In this document: one piece after another, positions 44,624-54,629 of the stretch
Layout: every line of letters begins with the position of its first letter
Numbering within the stretch: position 1 is the stretch's first letter
Assembly: GCF_040448675.1 (NCBI RefSeq)
Contig: NZ_CP159289.1
Coordinates: forward strand, 5,749,001 to 5,813,000
Reading direction: 5' to 3'
DNA from: Dyadobacter sp. 676
GTDB lineage: Bacteria > Bacteroidota > Bacteroidia > Cytophagales > Spirosomataceae
Length of the DNA stretch: 64,000 nt
Notes under the pieces: generated by a model
What the model saw: only the letters and a program-made list of their open reading frames with translations
The model's database searches: none
Told to the model about the DNA's origin: nothing
Made by a program: the position numbers and the translations under genes

Positions 44624-47600
44624 GTGAAGAGGACGCAAATCGTCTCCGGGAAAAGCAAAGAACTATTGTCACTTTATTTCCCGATTATGCGATTAATGCG
44701 ATTTCTACCAGTTCCACTCCTGTTAAATGTCTGGCTGGGATTTCTCAACCCCGGCATCGCTCAGGTGTTGGCCTCGGCCCAGCTACGGACCGAGAAAACA
44801 CCAATGAAAAAACAGCCCGCCACCAGAGCTTTGAAAGAGGTTTTGCGCGAGTTGCAGGCCCATTACAATGTCGACATCGTTTTTTTCGACCAAAGCGTCG
44901 ACGGTCTCACAGTGAGGGCCGACAAAGTCGACTATAAGGCGTCCCTCGAAAAAAACATCGCCAATGTATTGAAACCGTCCGGCTTGGTATATAAGCGGAC
45001 CGACGGCGGCGGATATATGATCCTGGAAAAAACGCCCGGGGAGAATACGAAAACAAACGCATCGGCAGATCCCTCTTTCTTCGGAATTGCTAACTCAAAA
45101 AATCTTGTCTACGCCTCGTCCATTGCCCTTCCATCCGTAAAGAGGGTTCTGGTGGAGCGGACCGTCAGAGGACAGGTGACCGGCGACGACGGCGGCGCAT
45201 TGCCGGGTGTGAGCATCGTTGTAAAAGGAACGACGCACGGTACCACGGCGGACGAGAACGGAAATTATCAACTGGTGACCGCCGAGGATTACCCCACGCT
45301 GGTTTTCAGTTTCGTGGGATATGCCAGCCGTGAAGTCGTGGTGGGTAACCAATCCGTGATCGACGTCCGGTTGTCGGTCGATAACAAGGCGCTCGACGAG
45401 GTAGTGGTGATCGGCTACGGAGATAGCAGGCGGGAAGACCTGACCGGCTCGGTATCTTCGATCAATGTCGAAAAAGACCTCAAAAACGTCCCGGCGACGC
45501 GTGTCGACCAGATGTTGCAGGGGCGTATGGCCGGCGTTTACATCAAATCCACCAATGGCGCACCCGGCAGCCCCACCACGATCCGGGTGAGGGGATCCAG
45601 GTCGATCAGCGCCACCAACGAACCGATTTACGTCATCGACGGTATCGTCGATCCCAGCGGAACGAACCTCAATTCCATTAATCCGGCCGACATCGAAAGC
45701 ATCGATGTCCTGAAAGACGCTTCCACAACCGCTATTTACGGTTCCCGTGCGGCGAACGGCGTGGTGCTCGTGACCACCAAAAAGGGAAAGGCGGGCAGGA
45801 ACGATTTCCGCTTTTCGACCAGCCATGGAGTATCCCAGTTACCCCGAAAACTCGATCTGATGCATTCCCGGGAATTCGCGGAATTCATCAACGAAGCGCG
45901 GATAGACGCGAAAATGCCTATTGTGTACCCCAATGTCGATTCCATTGTCAACCTGAGGGGCGAAAAAGGAACCGACTGGATGGACGCAGTAACCCGGACG
46001 GCGCCCTTTTCGACCTATGACTTGTCGGCCTCCGGGGGGTGCAGGCGGCGAGCGCGGGTATACATATTTTCTGTCGGGTAACGTACTCGACCAGAAAGGT
46101 ATCATCAGAAATACGGGTTTTCAGCGCTATCAGGGAAGGTTGAATTTTACAAAGAACCTGTCGTCCAGGGTCGAGCTGGGGATTAATCTCAATATCAGCC
46201 GTGAAAAAAGGGAAATCACCAGCACCGCACTCGGCGCGAACAGCAGTTGGTCGTCGTCGTACCTGTACCTTCCGCCGACAATGCCGATTTACAAACCCGA
46301 CGGTTCCTATGAAACTTTCAACCCGATCTGGTATTCGGGCGGGCATATCGACAACCCGGTAGCGGTGGTCGACAAAGTGAAAAACAACCAGGTAGCCAAC
46401 AATGTCATCGGGAATTTTTATCTGCAATACGAACCCGTTCCCGGGCTCAGGCTGAAATCGACGCTGGGAGTCAATTTCATCAGCCAACGCGGCGATACCT
46501 ACAACCCGTCGGACATGCCGACCAAAATCCTCAATAACGCCATGTACGGCTCGGCTTCGTCGGATATTTACAACACAACCAGCCTGATCAACGAGAATAC
46601 GGCGAATTATTCGAAGAGCATTGGCAAGCATCATTTAGATTTCCTGCTCGGAAGCAGCTACCAGTCCAGGAAAGTCGACCGGCTCTACGCCTCGGGCAGC
46701 CAGCTCACCAACGACATCACCCAATACAACAACCTCGGCCTGACCGTGCAGGCCTACCGGGGCATTGCTTCCAACCTGGACGAAAATACGATCGTTTCTT
46801 TCCTGGGACGTATCAATTACGACTACGGGAAACGCTATTACTTCACGCTCACCGGCCGCCGCGACGGTGCATCCAATTTTGCGGCGGGCAAGAAATGGGG
46901 CTTTTTCCCGTCGGGCGCCGTCAAGTGGAGGGTGTCGGCCGAGCCGTTTTACGAATCTTCGAGGATCAGGCATTTGATCTCGGACCTTTCCCTCCGGGTA
47001 AGCTATGGTGTTTCCGGAAACCAGGGTATTGCCAATTATCAGTCCCTGGCATCGCTGAGCGCCAACAGCAATTCTTACATTTTCGGCGGTACGCAGGCGT
47101 TGGGCTATACGCAGGGGAACCTGATGAACGACAAGCTCACCTGGGAAACCACCGGACAGCTGGATGTCGGTCTGGATATCGAATTGCTCAATGGCAGGGT
47201 CAACCTCCTGGCCGATTACTACCGGATGCTGAGCAAAAACCTGCTGCTCACCGTGCAGATTCCCTCGCAAACGGGATATTCTTCCCGCCTGGTCAATCTC
47301 GGGGAATCGCTGAACGAAGGTTTCGACTTTTCTATCAGCGGGGATGTGATCCGGCGCAACGACTTCACCTGGAATGCCGTCGTGAATATCTCGACCAACC
47401 AGCAGGAGGTGACCGATATCGGCCCCCTTACCAAGGTCGCTTTGGATGCGGGTTTCGGATATGGCGTGATCACCAGCTATCTGGAAAAAGGTATTCCCAT
47501 CGGGGCCAATTACGGGGTGGAATATGCCGGCACCTGGAAGAACCAGGCGGAAATCGACGCTGAGCTGAAAAAAGCTGCCGGCGACCGTACGTATGTATCC

Positions 47601-48185
47601 GCTGCCAGCTTTTACAAACCCGGCGGGCCCCGGTATCTGGATTACAATCACGACGGCGTGCTGAACACCGTGGATTATCACTACCTAGCGCCGGCGAACC
47701 CGAAAATTTACGGCGGCTTCGGAAGCACGCTGAGTTATAAACGGCTGTCGCTCGATTTCTTTTTCCAGTTTAGTCAGGGGCATAAGATGTACAACGGGCA
47801 GGAGTTTTTCATGGGGACCGGCACCAATCTGACGAACCAGTTCAGATATATGGTTGACAGGTGGTCGGAAAGTAATCCCACCTCGGACATTCCGGCTGTC
47901 AACTCGCGCGACAATATCCCCACCAGCCGCTTTCTGCACGATGCCTCGATGCTCCGTCTGAAATCGGCGCAGATCAGCTACAACCTGGGCGGTTTTTTCC
48001 TGAAAAAGATCATCAGGGATATGCGGGTATACGTAAGCGGCTCCAACCTGTTTTTGCTGACCAAATACAATGGTTTCGACCCCGAAGTGAACAATGGTGG
48101 CGGCAGCTCGACGATTATTGCGGCCGACAATGGCAGTTACCCTAATGCCCGCGTCGCGACATTCGGTTTAAATGTTTCTTTTTAA
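44624..48185 (+). pseudogene. STN-type SusC transducer/transporter, one frameshift
   Basis: About 1187 residues once joined. From GTG 44624 (ATG 44687 or 44696 also possible) a signal (MRFLPVPLLLNVWLGFL) precedes an STN domain (TRALKEVLRELQAHYNVDIV), a regulatory-like domain (VRGQVTGDDGGALPGVSIVV) and the plug (VVVIGYGDSRREDLTGSV, VLKDASTTAIYGSRAANG). At G6 (46034-46039) the frame shifts; removing one G restores SASGGAGGERGYTYFLSGN and the rest of the barrel to VATFGLNVSF. The STN domain is what contacts FecR. Frameshift may be a sequencing error, since the SusD partner downstream is intact. Confidence 0.88.
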
Positions 48186-48188
48186 ATA

Positions 48189-49703
48189 ATGTTCATTAAC
48201 AAGATGAAGATCAAAATGAAAGCCGGGAAAATATATGCATTCCTGCTCGTACTGACCGGCAGCGTTTTTATACAGGGATGCGATAACGCTTTGAACGAAG
48301 AACCGAAGACGTTTATAGCGCCGGACAATTTTTTTGCCAACGCCGACCAGTGTACCCAGGCTGTAAATGGCGTTTACACATCCCTTTACAGCGTTTACGG
48401 CGCAACGGTGTTCTGGTCGATGACCGAGCTCGGGACCGACCTCTCGTTCAGCACGGATGCCAACAACCTTGTGCCCAATGACTTCACCTTCAATTCCGGC
48501 AACACCGGTACGGGCGGGATGTGGGGCACATTGTACGGCGCCATTAAAAACAGCAACATGGTCATTGCGAGGGTGTCCAAAGCGCCTATCGATGACAAAG
48601 TCAAGGCGCGGCTTGTAGGGGAAACCAAGTTTTTAAGGGCATTGTGGTACTTTATATTAACCAATACGTTTGGCGATGTGCCGCTATGGACCGACGAGCT
48701 GGACGTAGACGCCGTGAGCCAGCTTCCGCGCGCCCCGCTTGCCGATGTGCGCGCGCAAATCATCAGGGACCTGGGCGAAGCCTCCGAAGCGCTCCCGCCG
48801 ACCACGAGCGCCAGCGACGCGGGCAGGGTAACCCAGGGGGCCGCGTTGACGCTCCTGGCCAAAGTATATTTATACAACCAGGATTGGGCCAATGCACAGA
48901 AGACCGCGTTGCGTGTGGTCGAAAGCGGCAAATATTCCCTGCTTCCCAGCTATGCCGATGTTTTCGATATCTGGAACCGCTATAAAAACAATGCGGAATC
49001 GATTTTCGCGGTACAGTTCCTGCGCAACGCGGCTACATCCAACAACGTGAGGACACACCAGCTCGTGAACTATTACATGCCTACGCGGGATGCGGGATCG
49101 AGCACCTACGCGGGCGTCGATTTTGGCAAATACGTGATCGACGGCTGGCATGTTTATATCCCCACGGCCCGGCTGGTCGATATGTTCGAACCGAACGACC
49201 TGCGCAGGGAGGTTGTACTCGGTTATGGTTATAACGGGCAGAAGTTCAAAACATGGCCCAAGGAAAATCGTCCGTGGTACGGGCCCAAGTTCTGGGACCT
49301 GGAAGCGAATGCGCAGGCCAGCGGCAAAAACCTGTACGTGCTGAGGTATGCCGATGTGCTTCTGATGCTCGCGGAAGCCTACAACGAGCAGGGAAACACG
49401 GCAGAAAGCGTAAAATGGCTGAATCAGGTAAGGAAACGTGCGGGGCTGAAAGAGCTGGCCGGCCTTTCCGAAGGAAGCCTGCGCGAAGCGATCATGAAGG
49501 AGCGCGCCATCGAGTTTGTGGGCGAATACCAGCGCAGGCCCGATCTGGTGAGATGGGGAAAACTCGTGGAAGCCGTCAAATCAGTGGCGGACGACAACCC
49601 GGTAGGCGCCGCGAATATCAAGCCGTTTCATAATTATTATCCTATTTCGGCCGACGAAATCATCAAAAACCCAAATCTTGTGCAAACCACCGGGTATCAA
49701 TAA
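48189..49703 (+). CDS. SusD/RagB-type lipoprotein
   Basis: 504 residues. Signal with lipobox FIQGC before DNALNEEPKTF. SusD features: AVNGVYTSLYSVYG, ETKFLRALWYFILTNTFGDVP (split: ETKFLRALWYF), LRYADVLLMLAEAYNEQ, VKWLNQVRKRAGL and the end YYPISADEIIKNPNLVQTTG. It binds substrate for the STN-type SusC, which ends three bases upstream. Substrate unknown: no hydrolase is encoded beside it. Confidence 0.95.
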   Translation: MFINKMKIKMKAGKIYAFLLVLTGSVFIQGCDNALNEEPKTFIAPDNFFANADQCTQAVNGVYTSLYSVYGATVFWSMTELGTDLSFSTDANNLVPNDFTFNSGNTGTGGMWGTLYGAIKNSNMVIARVSKAPIDDKVKARLVGETKFLRALWYFILTNTFGDVPLWTDELDVDAVSQLPRAPLADVRAQIIRDLGEASEALPPTTSASDAGRVTQGAALTLLAKVYLYNQDWANAQKTALRVVESGKYSLLPSYADVFDIWNRYKNNAESIFAVQFLRNAATSNNVRTHQLVNYYMPTRDAGSSTYAGVDFGKYVIDGWHVYIPTARLVDMFEPNDLRREVVLGYGYNGQKFKTWPKENRPWYGPKFWDLEANAQASGKNLYVLRYADVLLMLAEAYNEQGNTAESVKWLNQVRKRAGLKELAGLSEGSLREAIMKERAIEFVGEYQRRPDLVRWGKLVEAVKSVADDNPVGAANIKPFHNYYPISADEIIKNPNLVQTTGYQ

Positions 49704-49742
49704 CGCGACCCCGCAAATAGCAGGAGAGTAGTTGTCGGGTTG

Positions 49743-49785
49743 AATATTTAAGCCCTGAAAATAACTCATTCAGGGCTTAAATATT
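49743..49785 (+). terminator. Terminator after the second SusD gene
   Basis: A perfect 17-base stem (AATATTTAAGCCCTGAA, 49743-49759; complement 49769-49785) with a 9-base loop, 40 bases past the SusD stop, followed by TT. Ends the SusC/SusD transcript. Confidence 0.75.
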
Positions 49786-50164
49786 TTCAGACTCCGCCAG
49801 ATAGGAACGAACCTGTTCCCCGACCTTTAAACGGCGTATTGGCCTGGAAATCGATGCCAATTTAAGGTCGATGGACGTTGCTATATTCGGGATTGAAAAA
49901 ACGCGCCGGCGGTAAAATGGCAGCAAACCTTTTTTATGAATAATATTTGAAACTGATAAATGAAGTGCTGGATATTCGGAATATCGATATTAATTCCCGA
50001 CAAATGCCGGCATTTATAAAAATGGTTTGTGAATCGCAGAAGTTTTAACCGTTTAATATCGTAGCTGTGACGTTGCCGGAAATTTTTAGTTTCTATTTGC
50101 CTTCGTTTATACTTTCAATTACCAATTGATAATGAGAGCTTGAATCGAGCTGGGTACGAAGTAT
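49786..50164. other. Gene-free AT-rich stretch with palindromes
   Basis: No coding frame is supported. It holds two perfect palindromes, AATATCGATATT (49980-49991) and AAATGCCGGCATTT (50002-50015), ten bases apart. These might be protein sites, but nothing links them to a regulator. The 3' end of the orphan response regulator adjoins on the right. Confidence 0.45.
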
Positions 50165-50791
50165 TTATTCCTGTACTTTTTTGGCCAGTTCGATAACGCT
50201 GGAAACACCCAGTTTCTGAAATATCCTGGCCTTAAAGGTGCTGACGGTATTGGTACGAAGATTTAAATCGGATGCAATTTCTTTGATCCATTTGCCTTTT
50301 ATCAGCATGTGCATGACTTCTTTTTCCCTCTCCGACAGCTTGTTAGTCGCTTTCAGTTGCCTCATTGATCTTTTACCGGTTGAAACAGCTTCCAACAAAT
50401 GCTCCTGGACGGCCTGGCTGAGATATCGGTTATTTTTTACAACCGTTGTGATAGCGGCAATTACTTCGCTTTTTTCCGCCGATTTGGATAAATAACCTTT
50501 TGCGCCCGCGGTAATGTATTCCAGAGCGTGAGTTTGCTCGTCGGCGGCCGAGCACATGAGTATAATGACGTCGGGCTGTATTTGCCTGATACGGTCGATC
50601 ATCGTCCTGCCTTTCCCGCCGGGAATGTCGATGTCCAGTAAAATCAAATCGAAGGGTGATACCCTGACGTAGGATAATGCATCTTCGAAATTCTCCGCTT
50701 CCGAGATTGTTGCGCCCCGGTAAAGTTCGTTGAGCACAATCTTCTGGCTCATGCGGACTAGAAAATGGTCTTCGATCAATAGAACTTTCAT
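50165..50791 (-). CDS. Orphan NarL/FixJ-type response regulator
   Basis: 208 residues: receiver with Glu7/Asp8 pocket, phospho-acceptor Asp53 in LILLDIDIPGG and lysine in YLSKSAEK, then a LuxR-type domain (LSEREKEVMHMLIKGKW, VSTFKARIFQKLGV). It is close in form to the regulator at 20611-21243 but no kinase gene adjoins it. It may work with a distant sensor or be a paralogue responding to the same propeller kinases. Confidence 0.9.
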   Translation of the reverse strand: MKVLLIEDHFLVRMSQKIVLNELYRGATISEAENFEDALSYVRVSPFDLILLDIDIPGGKGRTMIDRIRQIQPDVIILMCSAADEQTHALEYITAGAKGYLSKSAEKSEVIAAITTVVKNNRYLSQAVQEHLLEAVSTGKRSMRQLKATNKLSEREKEVMHMLIKGKWIKEIASDLNLRTNTVSTFKARIFQKLGVSSVIELAKKVQE

Positions 50792-51009
50792 TATTCAACT
50801 TTTGATGGCATAAGAATGCAATGTAATAACACGCCCGTTCAAATAAACGGATGAGCCGGTCGGAGGGTCGATTTTTTTAATGCCGCAATGCAGGGGAGGA
50901 ACAAAAGGGCGTCATGAAGGGGCAGGTATTTACCTAAAATGACGCCGGTAACCAGCCCCGTACGCATTGAAAGCCGGATAGCGATTGCTACCCGGCTTTA
51001 CCCGTTCGG

Positions 51010-52350
51010 TTACCTGCTAACGACTATTTTGTGTGTGCTGATAGTGCCGTCAAACAGGGTCAGGCTTAGCATATAAATGCCGGGCGTAAGCCGTGTAACA
51101 TCGATGCCATCTTTAGGCGGACGAAGCTGGTGAATAATCCTCGTTCCCGAAACGGTGCTCAGGTTCAATTCGCGGACCTCGTCCGAATTGCTGATCAGTA
51201 GTTTGTCGGACACCGGGTTGGGGTACAGCCCGATCGTTAACCCGCCGTCGACCCTCACGTCACGTATCCCGCTATACGCGAATGCGGCGTTGTCGCCATC
51301 CGTCGCGCGGTCGATCATTTTCAATCTGTAAAGATTTACCCCGGCAACCGGGTTGCGGTCCACGTACCGGTAATTGACCAGGACCTTGCTTTCTCCGCTG
51401 GACGCGACGGTTCCGATGTGCGCCCACTTCTTGCCGTCCGTGCTGCGAAGGATTTCAAAACGGTCGCTGTTGGTCTCTTCCGTCGTCGACCAGCCGAGCA
51501 GTACAGTGCCGTTTTCGGCAACAGCCGTAAACTTGACCAACGTAACCGGCATCGGTACCAGAAGGGACGCGAAGGTATACGCCGTATAGGTGTCGGGCGC
51601 CAGTGGCGCTACGGTCGTGATGGAACCCGTTGTCAGATCGCTGCTGCCGCCCAATACGGATATAGTGTCGACTCTGGAGGGAATGGCCACCCATTCTGTC
51701 CCGTTCCAGCCTACGATCGTCAGTTTGTTAAGCTGGCTTCCGGTCAAAGAAGCGATCGCACTTCCCGCGTCCCATGTGAGGGTCAGCGGGGTCGCGTTCG
51801 CGCCGTCGATATCCCAGTATTCGACCGTGCTGACGACGTCGACGTTAGCGCCCACGCTGCTTGTCGCAAAAGGCCCGCCGTTGGGAAGGGCGGTGTAGTC
51901 CGATCCGGTGAAAAGGTTGCTGGTAATGGCGGTATTGGGGTCGGCGTGGAAATACGCGCCCATGGTTCCGTCGGCCGAAGCCGCAAACTGGCCTAAAAAG
52001 CCATTGTCACCGACGGGAAAAACGAATGTGCCGGTCCCGTACTTGCGCACGTAGCCGTCCACATAGCCCGCATCGGAGGCGCCGGTGGAAGTAAGGTTGT
52101 CGCCGGAGAAGTTGAGCACGCCGAAGTTGCCCGACGCCCGTTCGGTAAGGATTACGCCGGGCTGAGCGCCCCCGCCGCCGGTCACAAAGTTGTGGTTGCC
52201 GAAGAAGGTCATCTGGGCGCCGCCGAAAATCGTGGTATTACCCTGGCTGCCTTCCTGGGCGCGAGCCACGGGGCCGAACAAGAGCAGGGCCGCTACGACT
52301 GTTGTGCTGATCCATCGCGTGCCGGATGAACTGGTATAGTTCTGTTTCAT
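51010..52350 (-). CDS. T9SS-secreted surface protein
   Basis: 446 residues with a signal peptide ending ARAQ. The N-terminal 250 residues form an unassigned beta-rich region (YVRKYGTGTFVFPVGDNG, VEYWDIDGANATPLTL) like those of Bacteroidota surface proteins. A fibronectin-like module (LGWSTTEETNSDRFEILRS) leads to the type-A sorting domain IGLYPNPVSDKLLISNS with a typical end. It should be exported by Sec, then T9SS and anchored or released. Transcribed just after the S74 protein gene, 40 bases apart. Confidence 0.8.
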   Translation of the reverse strand: MKQNYTSSSGTRWISTTVVAALLLFGPVARAQEGSQGNTTIFGGAQMTFFGNHNFVTGGGGAQPGVILTERASGNFGVLNFSGDNLTSTGASDAGYVDGYVRKYGTGTFVFPVGDNGFLGQFAASADGTMGAYFHADPNTAITSNLFTGSDYTALPNGGPFATSSVGANVDVVSTVEYWDIDGANATPLTLTWDAGSAIASLTGSQLNKLTIVGWNGTEWVAIPSRVDTISVLGGSSDLTTGSITTVAPLAPDTYTAYTFASLLVPMPVTLVKFTAVAENGTVLLGWSTTEETNSDRFEILRSTDGKKWAHIGTVASSGESKVLVNYRYVDRNPVAGVNLYRLKMIDRATDGDNAAFAYSGIRDVRVDGGLTIGLYPNPVSDKLLISNSDEVRELNLSTVSGTRIIHQLRPPKDGIDVTRLTPGIYMLSLTLFDGTISTHKIVVSR

Positions 52351-52390
52351 TGTAAAGGCTTTTTAATGTCGGAAATGTTGGTTATTCGTT

Positions 52391-53587
52391 TCATCGGCTC
52401 ACCGATTTCGCATCCTCTCCGCCGTTAAGCGCGCGTTCAAGTTGGCTAAGGCGATTGTTAAATCCGGCATAGGCCGCTTCTTTCCGCTTCAACTCGGCAC
52501 TTAGCTGCGCCTTTTCGTTTTTCAACGATTCCACTTCCTTGTCAAGCTCCTGCAACGATTGGATGAGCATAGGAACCAGCTTGCTGTAATCGACCTGCCA
52601 CGGGGCGGTTTTAGCATCGGCACCACCGACGGTCACAGCCTGCGGATATACCGCGTGCAATTCCTGTGCAAGTACGCCCGTTGAAAGGGTTTTGGCAGGA
52701 TCTTTCTTATAGTTGTAATCGTATACTTTCACGGCTTTCAATGCTTCTAACCCAAATTTAGTGGCCCGGATGTTTTCTTTGAGGCGTTGATCCGACGTGG
52801 TGTTATATTGCACATTGGTAGTAGTGTGCGTGATCGCGCCAACTCCGTTGCCGCCCACGGCGAAGTTGATCATCTCCCCGGATGTCGTTCCGGCCGGCTT
52901 GGAAACGTGCAACGGAGATACCGATCCCGCACGCTGGATGCCCACCCATGCGTCGCCCGCCGCAGTAGTACGCACTTCAAAACCGCTCACATTGGAAGTG
53001 CCGTTCCAGATGTTGCCGGTTTGCGCACCGGGGTTTGCGACCGCTTTTATGTCTCCCCGAACGTCCAGGCGGGATTGCGGAGCTTCGTTATTAATACCGA
53101 TAAAGCCCGTGCTGCTACCCAGCGTCGAGATCACGAACGCGTCTTCCTGAAGAACCTGGTTCGCATCGATCACCTGCAGGCGGAGATCGGTAGTCGAGTT
53201 TCCCCGCAGAAACGCGTATTTACTCTGTTCGGCATCGATGGCAAACCCTACTACGGCACGTCCGGCATTAATCGCAATGGACGCAGCCGAATCGATATTG
53301 GACCCACCCACCGGATCGAAACGCGCCACGACATTAGCGGCGGAAGGAAGGTCCAGGTTTGAGACCGCCTGGACGTGTAAGGTAGTCGGCGGATTCGGAT
53401 GGTTGATCCCCACATTACCGGATTGCATCACTACCGTGTGGCTACTGTTTTGCCCTTCGACGTCCAGGTTGGCCCCCGGGGTTATCGTCGTGGGGTTTGA
53501 ACCAATTTTCACCTGGGCCATGGAGGCCGTCGACAAGGCAGTAAACGCTGCAAGGGAGATGGTGGATAACAGTTGATTTGTTTTCAT
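52391..53587 (-). CDS. Fibre-like protein with a C-terminal S74 chaperone domain
   Basis: 398 residues. Signal peptide ending SMAQ, then a beta-helical fibre-like region (VGINHPNPPTTLHVQAVSN; GIRGDIKA-like repeats) and the peptidase-S74 intramolecular chaperone (YNTTSDQRLKENIRATKFGL, VKVYDYNYK, STGVLAQELHAVYP, then a coiled coil). S74 domains trimerise phage tail fibres and some bacterial surface fibres, then cut themselves off at the Ser in TTSDQRLKENI. Here it is exported with a T9SS protein downstream, so a surface fibre is more likely than a phage gene; no phage genes are near. Confidence 0.8.
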   Translation of the reverse strand: MKTNQLLSTISLAAFTALSTASMAQVKIGSNPTTITPGANLDVEGQNSSHTVVMQSGNVGINHPNPPTTLHVQAVSNLDLPSAANVVARFDPVGGSNIDSAASIAINAGRAVVGFAIDAEQSKYAFLRGNSTTDLRLQVIDANQVLQEDAFVISTLGSSTGFIGINNEAPQSRLDVRGDIKAVANPGAQTGNIWNGTSNVSGFEVRTTAAGDAWVGIQRAGSVSPLHVSKPAGTTSGEMINFAVGGNGVGAITHTTTNVQYNTTSDQRLKENIRATKFGLEALKAVKVYDYNYKKDPAKTLSTGVLAQELHAVYPQAVTVGGADAKTAPWQVDYSKLVPMLIQSLQELDKEVESLKNEKAQLSAELKRKEAAYAGFNNRLSQLERALNGGEDAKSVSR

Positions 53588-53993
53588 AAGAAATTTACGT
53601 TTGAAACCATTATGTTTGAGAACCTGTAATCAGTTTTGTCGTGTGCGTGACGGTCGTGGCGCGACCGTTATACCGCGAGGCCTTCGCAGCTCGGTTCAAT
53701 TCGATGCCGGGGCAATATCCGCCGCGGATATGTGGATATTGCGTACGGCGACAAACATAGATATAGTGTGTCAAAACACGCTGTCGATGTCTACAACAAT
53801 GGCAGAGAAATAAATCTATATTTGTAGTATTAGTTCTATTTTCAAATGAAATGCAGTATGTAATGCCTGGCAAAGAGCCGATGACGACGGGGGCAGCACA
53901 CGTGAATCGGGATGGCGCCGCGCTCCGGTCCGGTTGTGCAACGGTGCCGGTCCTTAAAACGGAACCGGCCTGAAATAAACCTGTACGCGGCAC
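53588..53993. other. Promoter-side gap ahead of the S74 gene
   Basis: About 400 bases without a supported gene. On the minus strand TATGTTTG (53759-53752) fits the -7 element, but the nearest TTTG is only 12 bases upstream, not 18-19. An open frame on the minus strand covering most of it (53610-54002) has no protein-like features. Confidence 0.4.
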
Positions 53994-54046
53994 AAAAAAC
54001 ACGCAGGGGCGTTCTGGAAAAGACAGAACGCCCCTGCGTGTTTTTT
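53994..54046. terminator. Very strong bidirectional terminator
   Basis: A perfect 23-base inverted repeat (arms 53994-54016 and 54024-54046, loop GAAAAGA). The core arm is CACGCAGGGGCGTTCTG, flanked by A6 on the left and T6 on the right, so it terminates on either strand. It lies 48 bases past the stop of the HhH gene (minus). Confidence 0.9.
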
Positions 54047-54093
54047 ATCCTGGCTTGTTGCGGGCTGCCAGGTTTTGCCCGAACGGCACGGTC

Positions 54094-54579
54094 TCAAACA
54101 GTCCTTCCCCCGTCCAGCTTGTCCTGAAGTTCTTTAAGCTCTTCCCATTTGCCGTCCCGCGCGAGAGCCGACTGTTGTGCCCAGCTGGCGGGATCATGGA
54201 TCTGATAGCGCGAGCCGTTCTTTCTCAATATGTCCTCGATCCGGACGGGGTCCGATTGGGCGAGCTGCCCGAATGTCAGGATGCCCGCCTTGTTCAGAAG
54301 CTCTTCTATTTTTGGGCCGATCCCTTCTATCACTTTCAGGTTGTCGCGGGTTGGTGCGGCTACGTTTGAAATGTCGGCAAAACTGTCTCGCCGGCGCTTG
54401 CTGCGGCAATCGTCCAGCTCGGTTTCACGTGCGGCGATCTGTTCGCGCAGCCCCTGCGCCCTGCCGTTGGTGATCCACCGGGCGATCAGCCATCCGATCA
54501 GCGTCGTGGCGATCATCAGGATCAATATCTCGGAAATCGCCACGGGTTTGCTCAATGGCGTAATATCTAATAGTACCAT
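54094..54579 (-). CDS. Membrane-tethered HhH protein, copy 1
   Basis: 161 residues: one membrane helix (about 14-34), a short coiled coil (40-62), a helix-hairpin-helix (81-100; LKVIEGIGPKIEELLNKAGI) of the kind in flap-endonuclease-like predicted proteins, and a C-terminal motif HDPASWAQQSALARDGKW and ELKELQDKLDGG. HhH motifs usually bind DNA without sequence specificity, but here the module is on the membrane and there is no catalytic domain. It is a tandem paralogue of the next gene. Which side of the membrane it faces is unclear. Confidence 0.8.
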   Translation of the reverse strand: MVLLDITPLSKPVAISEILILMIATTLIGWLIARWITNGRAQGLREQIAARETELDDCRSKRRRDSFADISNVAAPTRDNLKVIEGIGPKIEELLNKAGILTFGQLAQSDPVRIEDILRKNGSRYQIHDPASWAQQSALARDGKWEELKELQDKLDGGRTV

Positions 54580-54629
54580 AGTTAAATATCTTTGCTTAAT
54601 TAAACCTTGTCATTTTTGAGGATCTGTGC

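Noticed and set aside
52391..53587. Prophage tail-fibre gene
   Set aside because: The S74 domain alone suggests it, but there are no phage structural, integrase or lysis genes nearby and the protein has a Sec signal.
53752..53775. Full Bacteroidota promoter for the S74 gene
   Set aside because: The -7 element fits but the spacing to TTTG is 12 bases instead of 18-19.
53610..54002. 130-codon minus-strand frame before the S74 gene
   Set aside because: No signal, domain or conserved motif; it runs into the terminator hairpin and overlaps the probable promoter.
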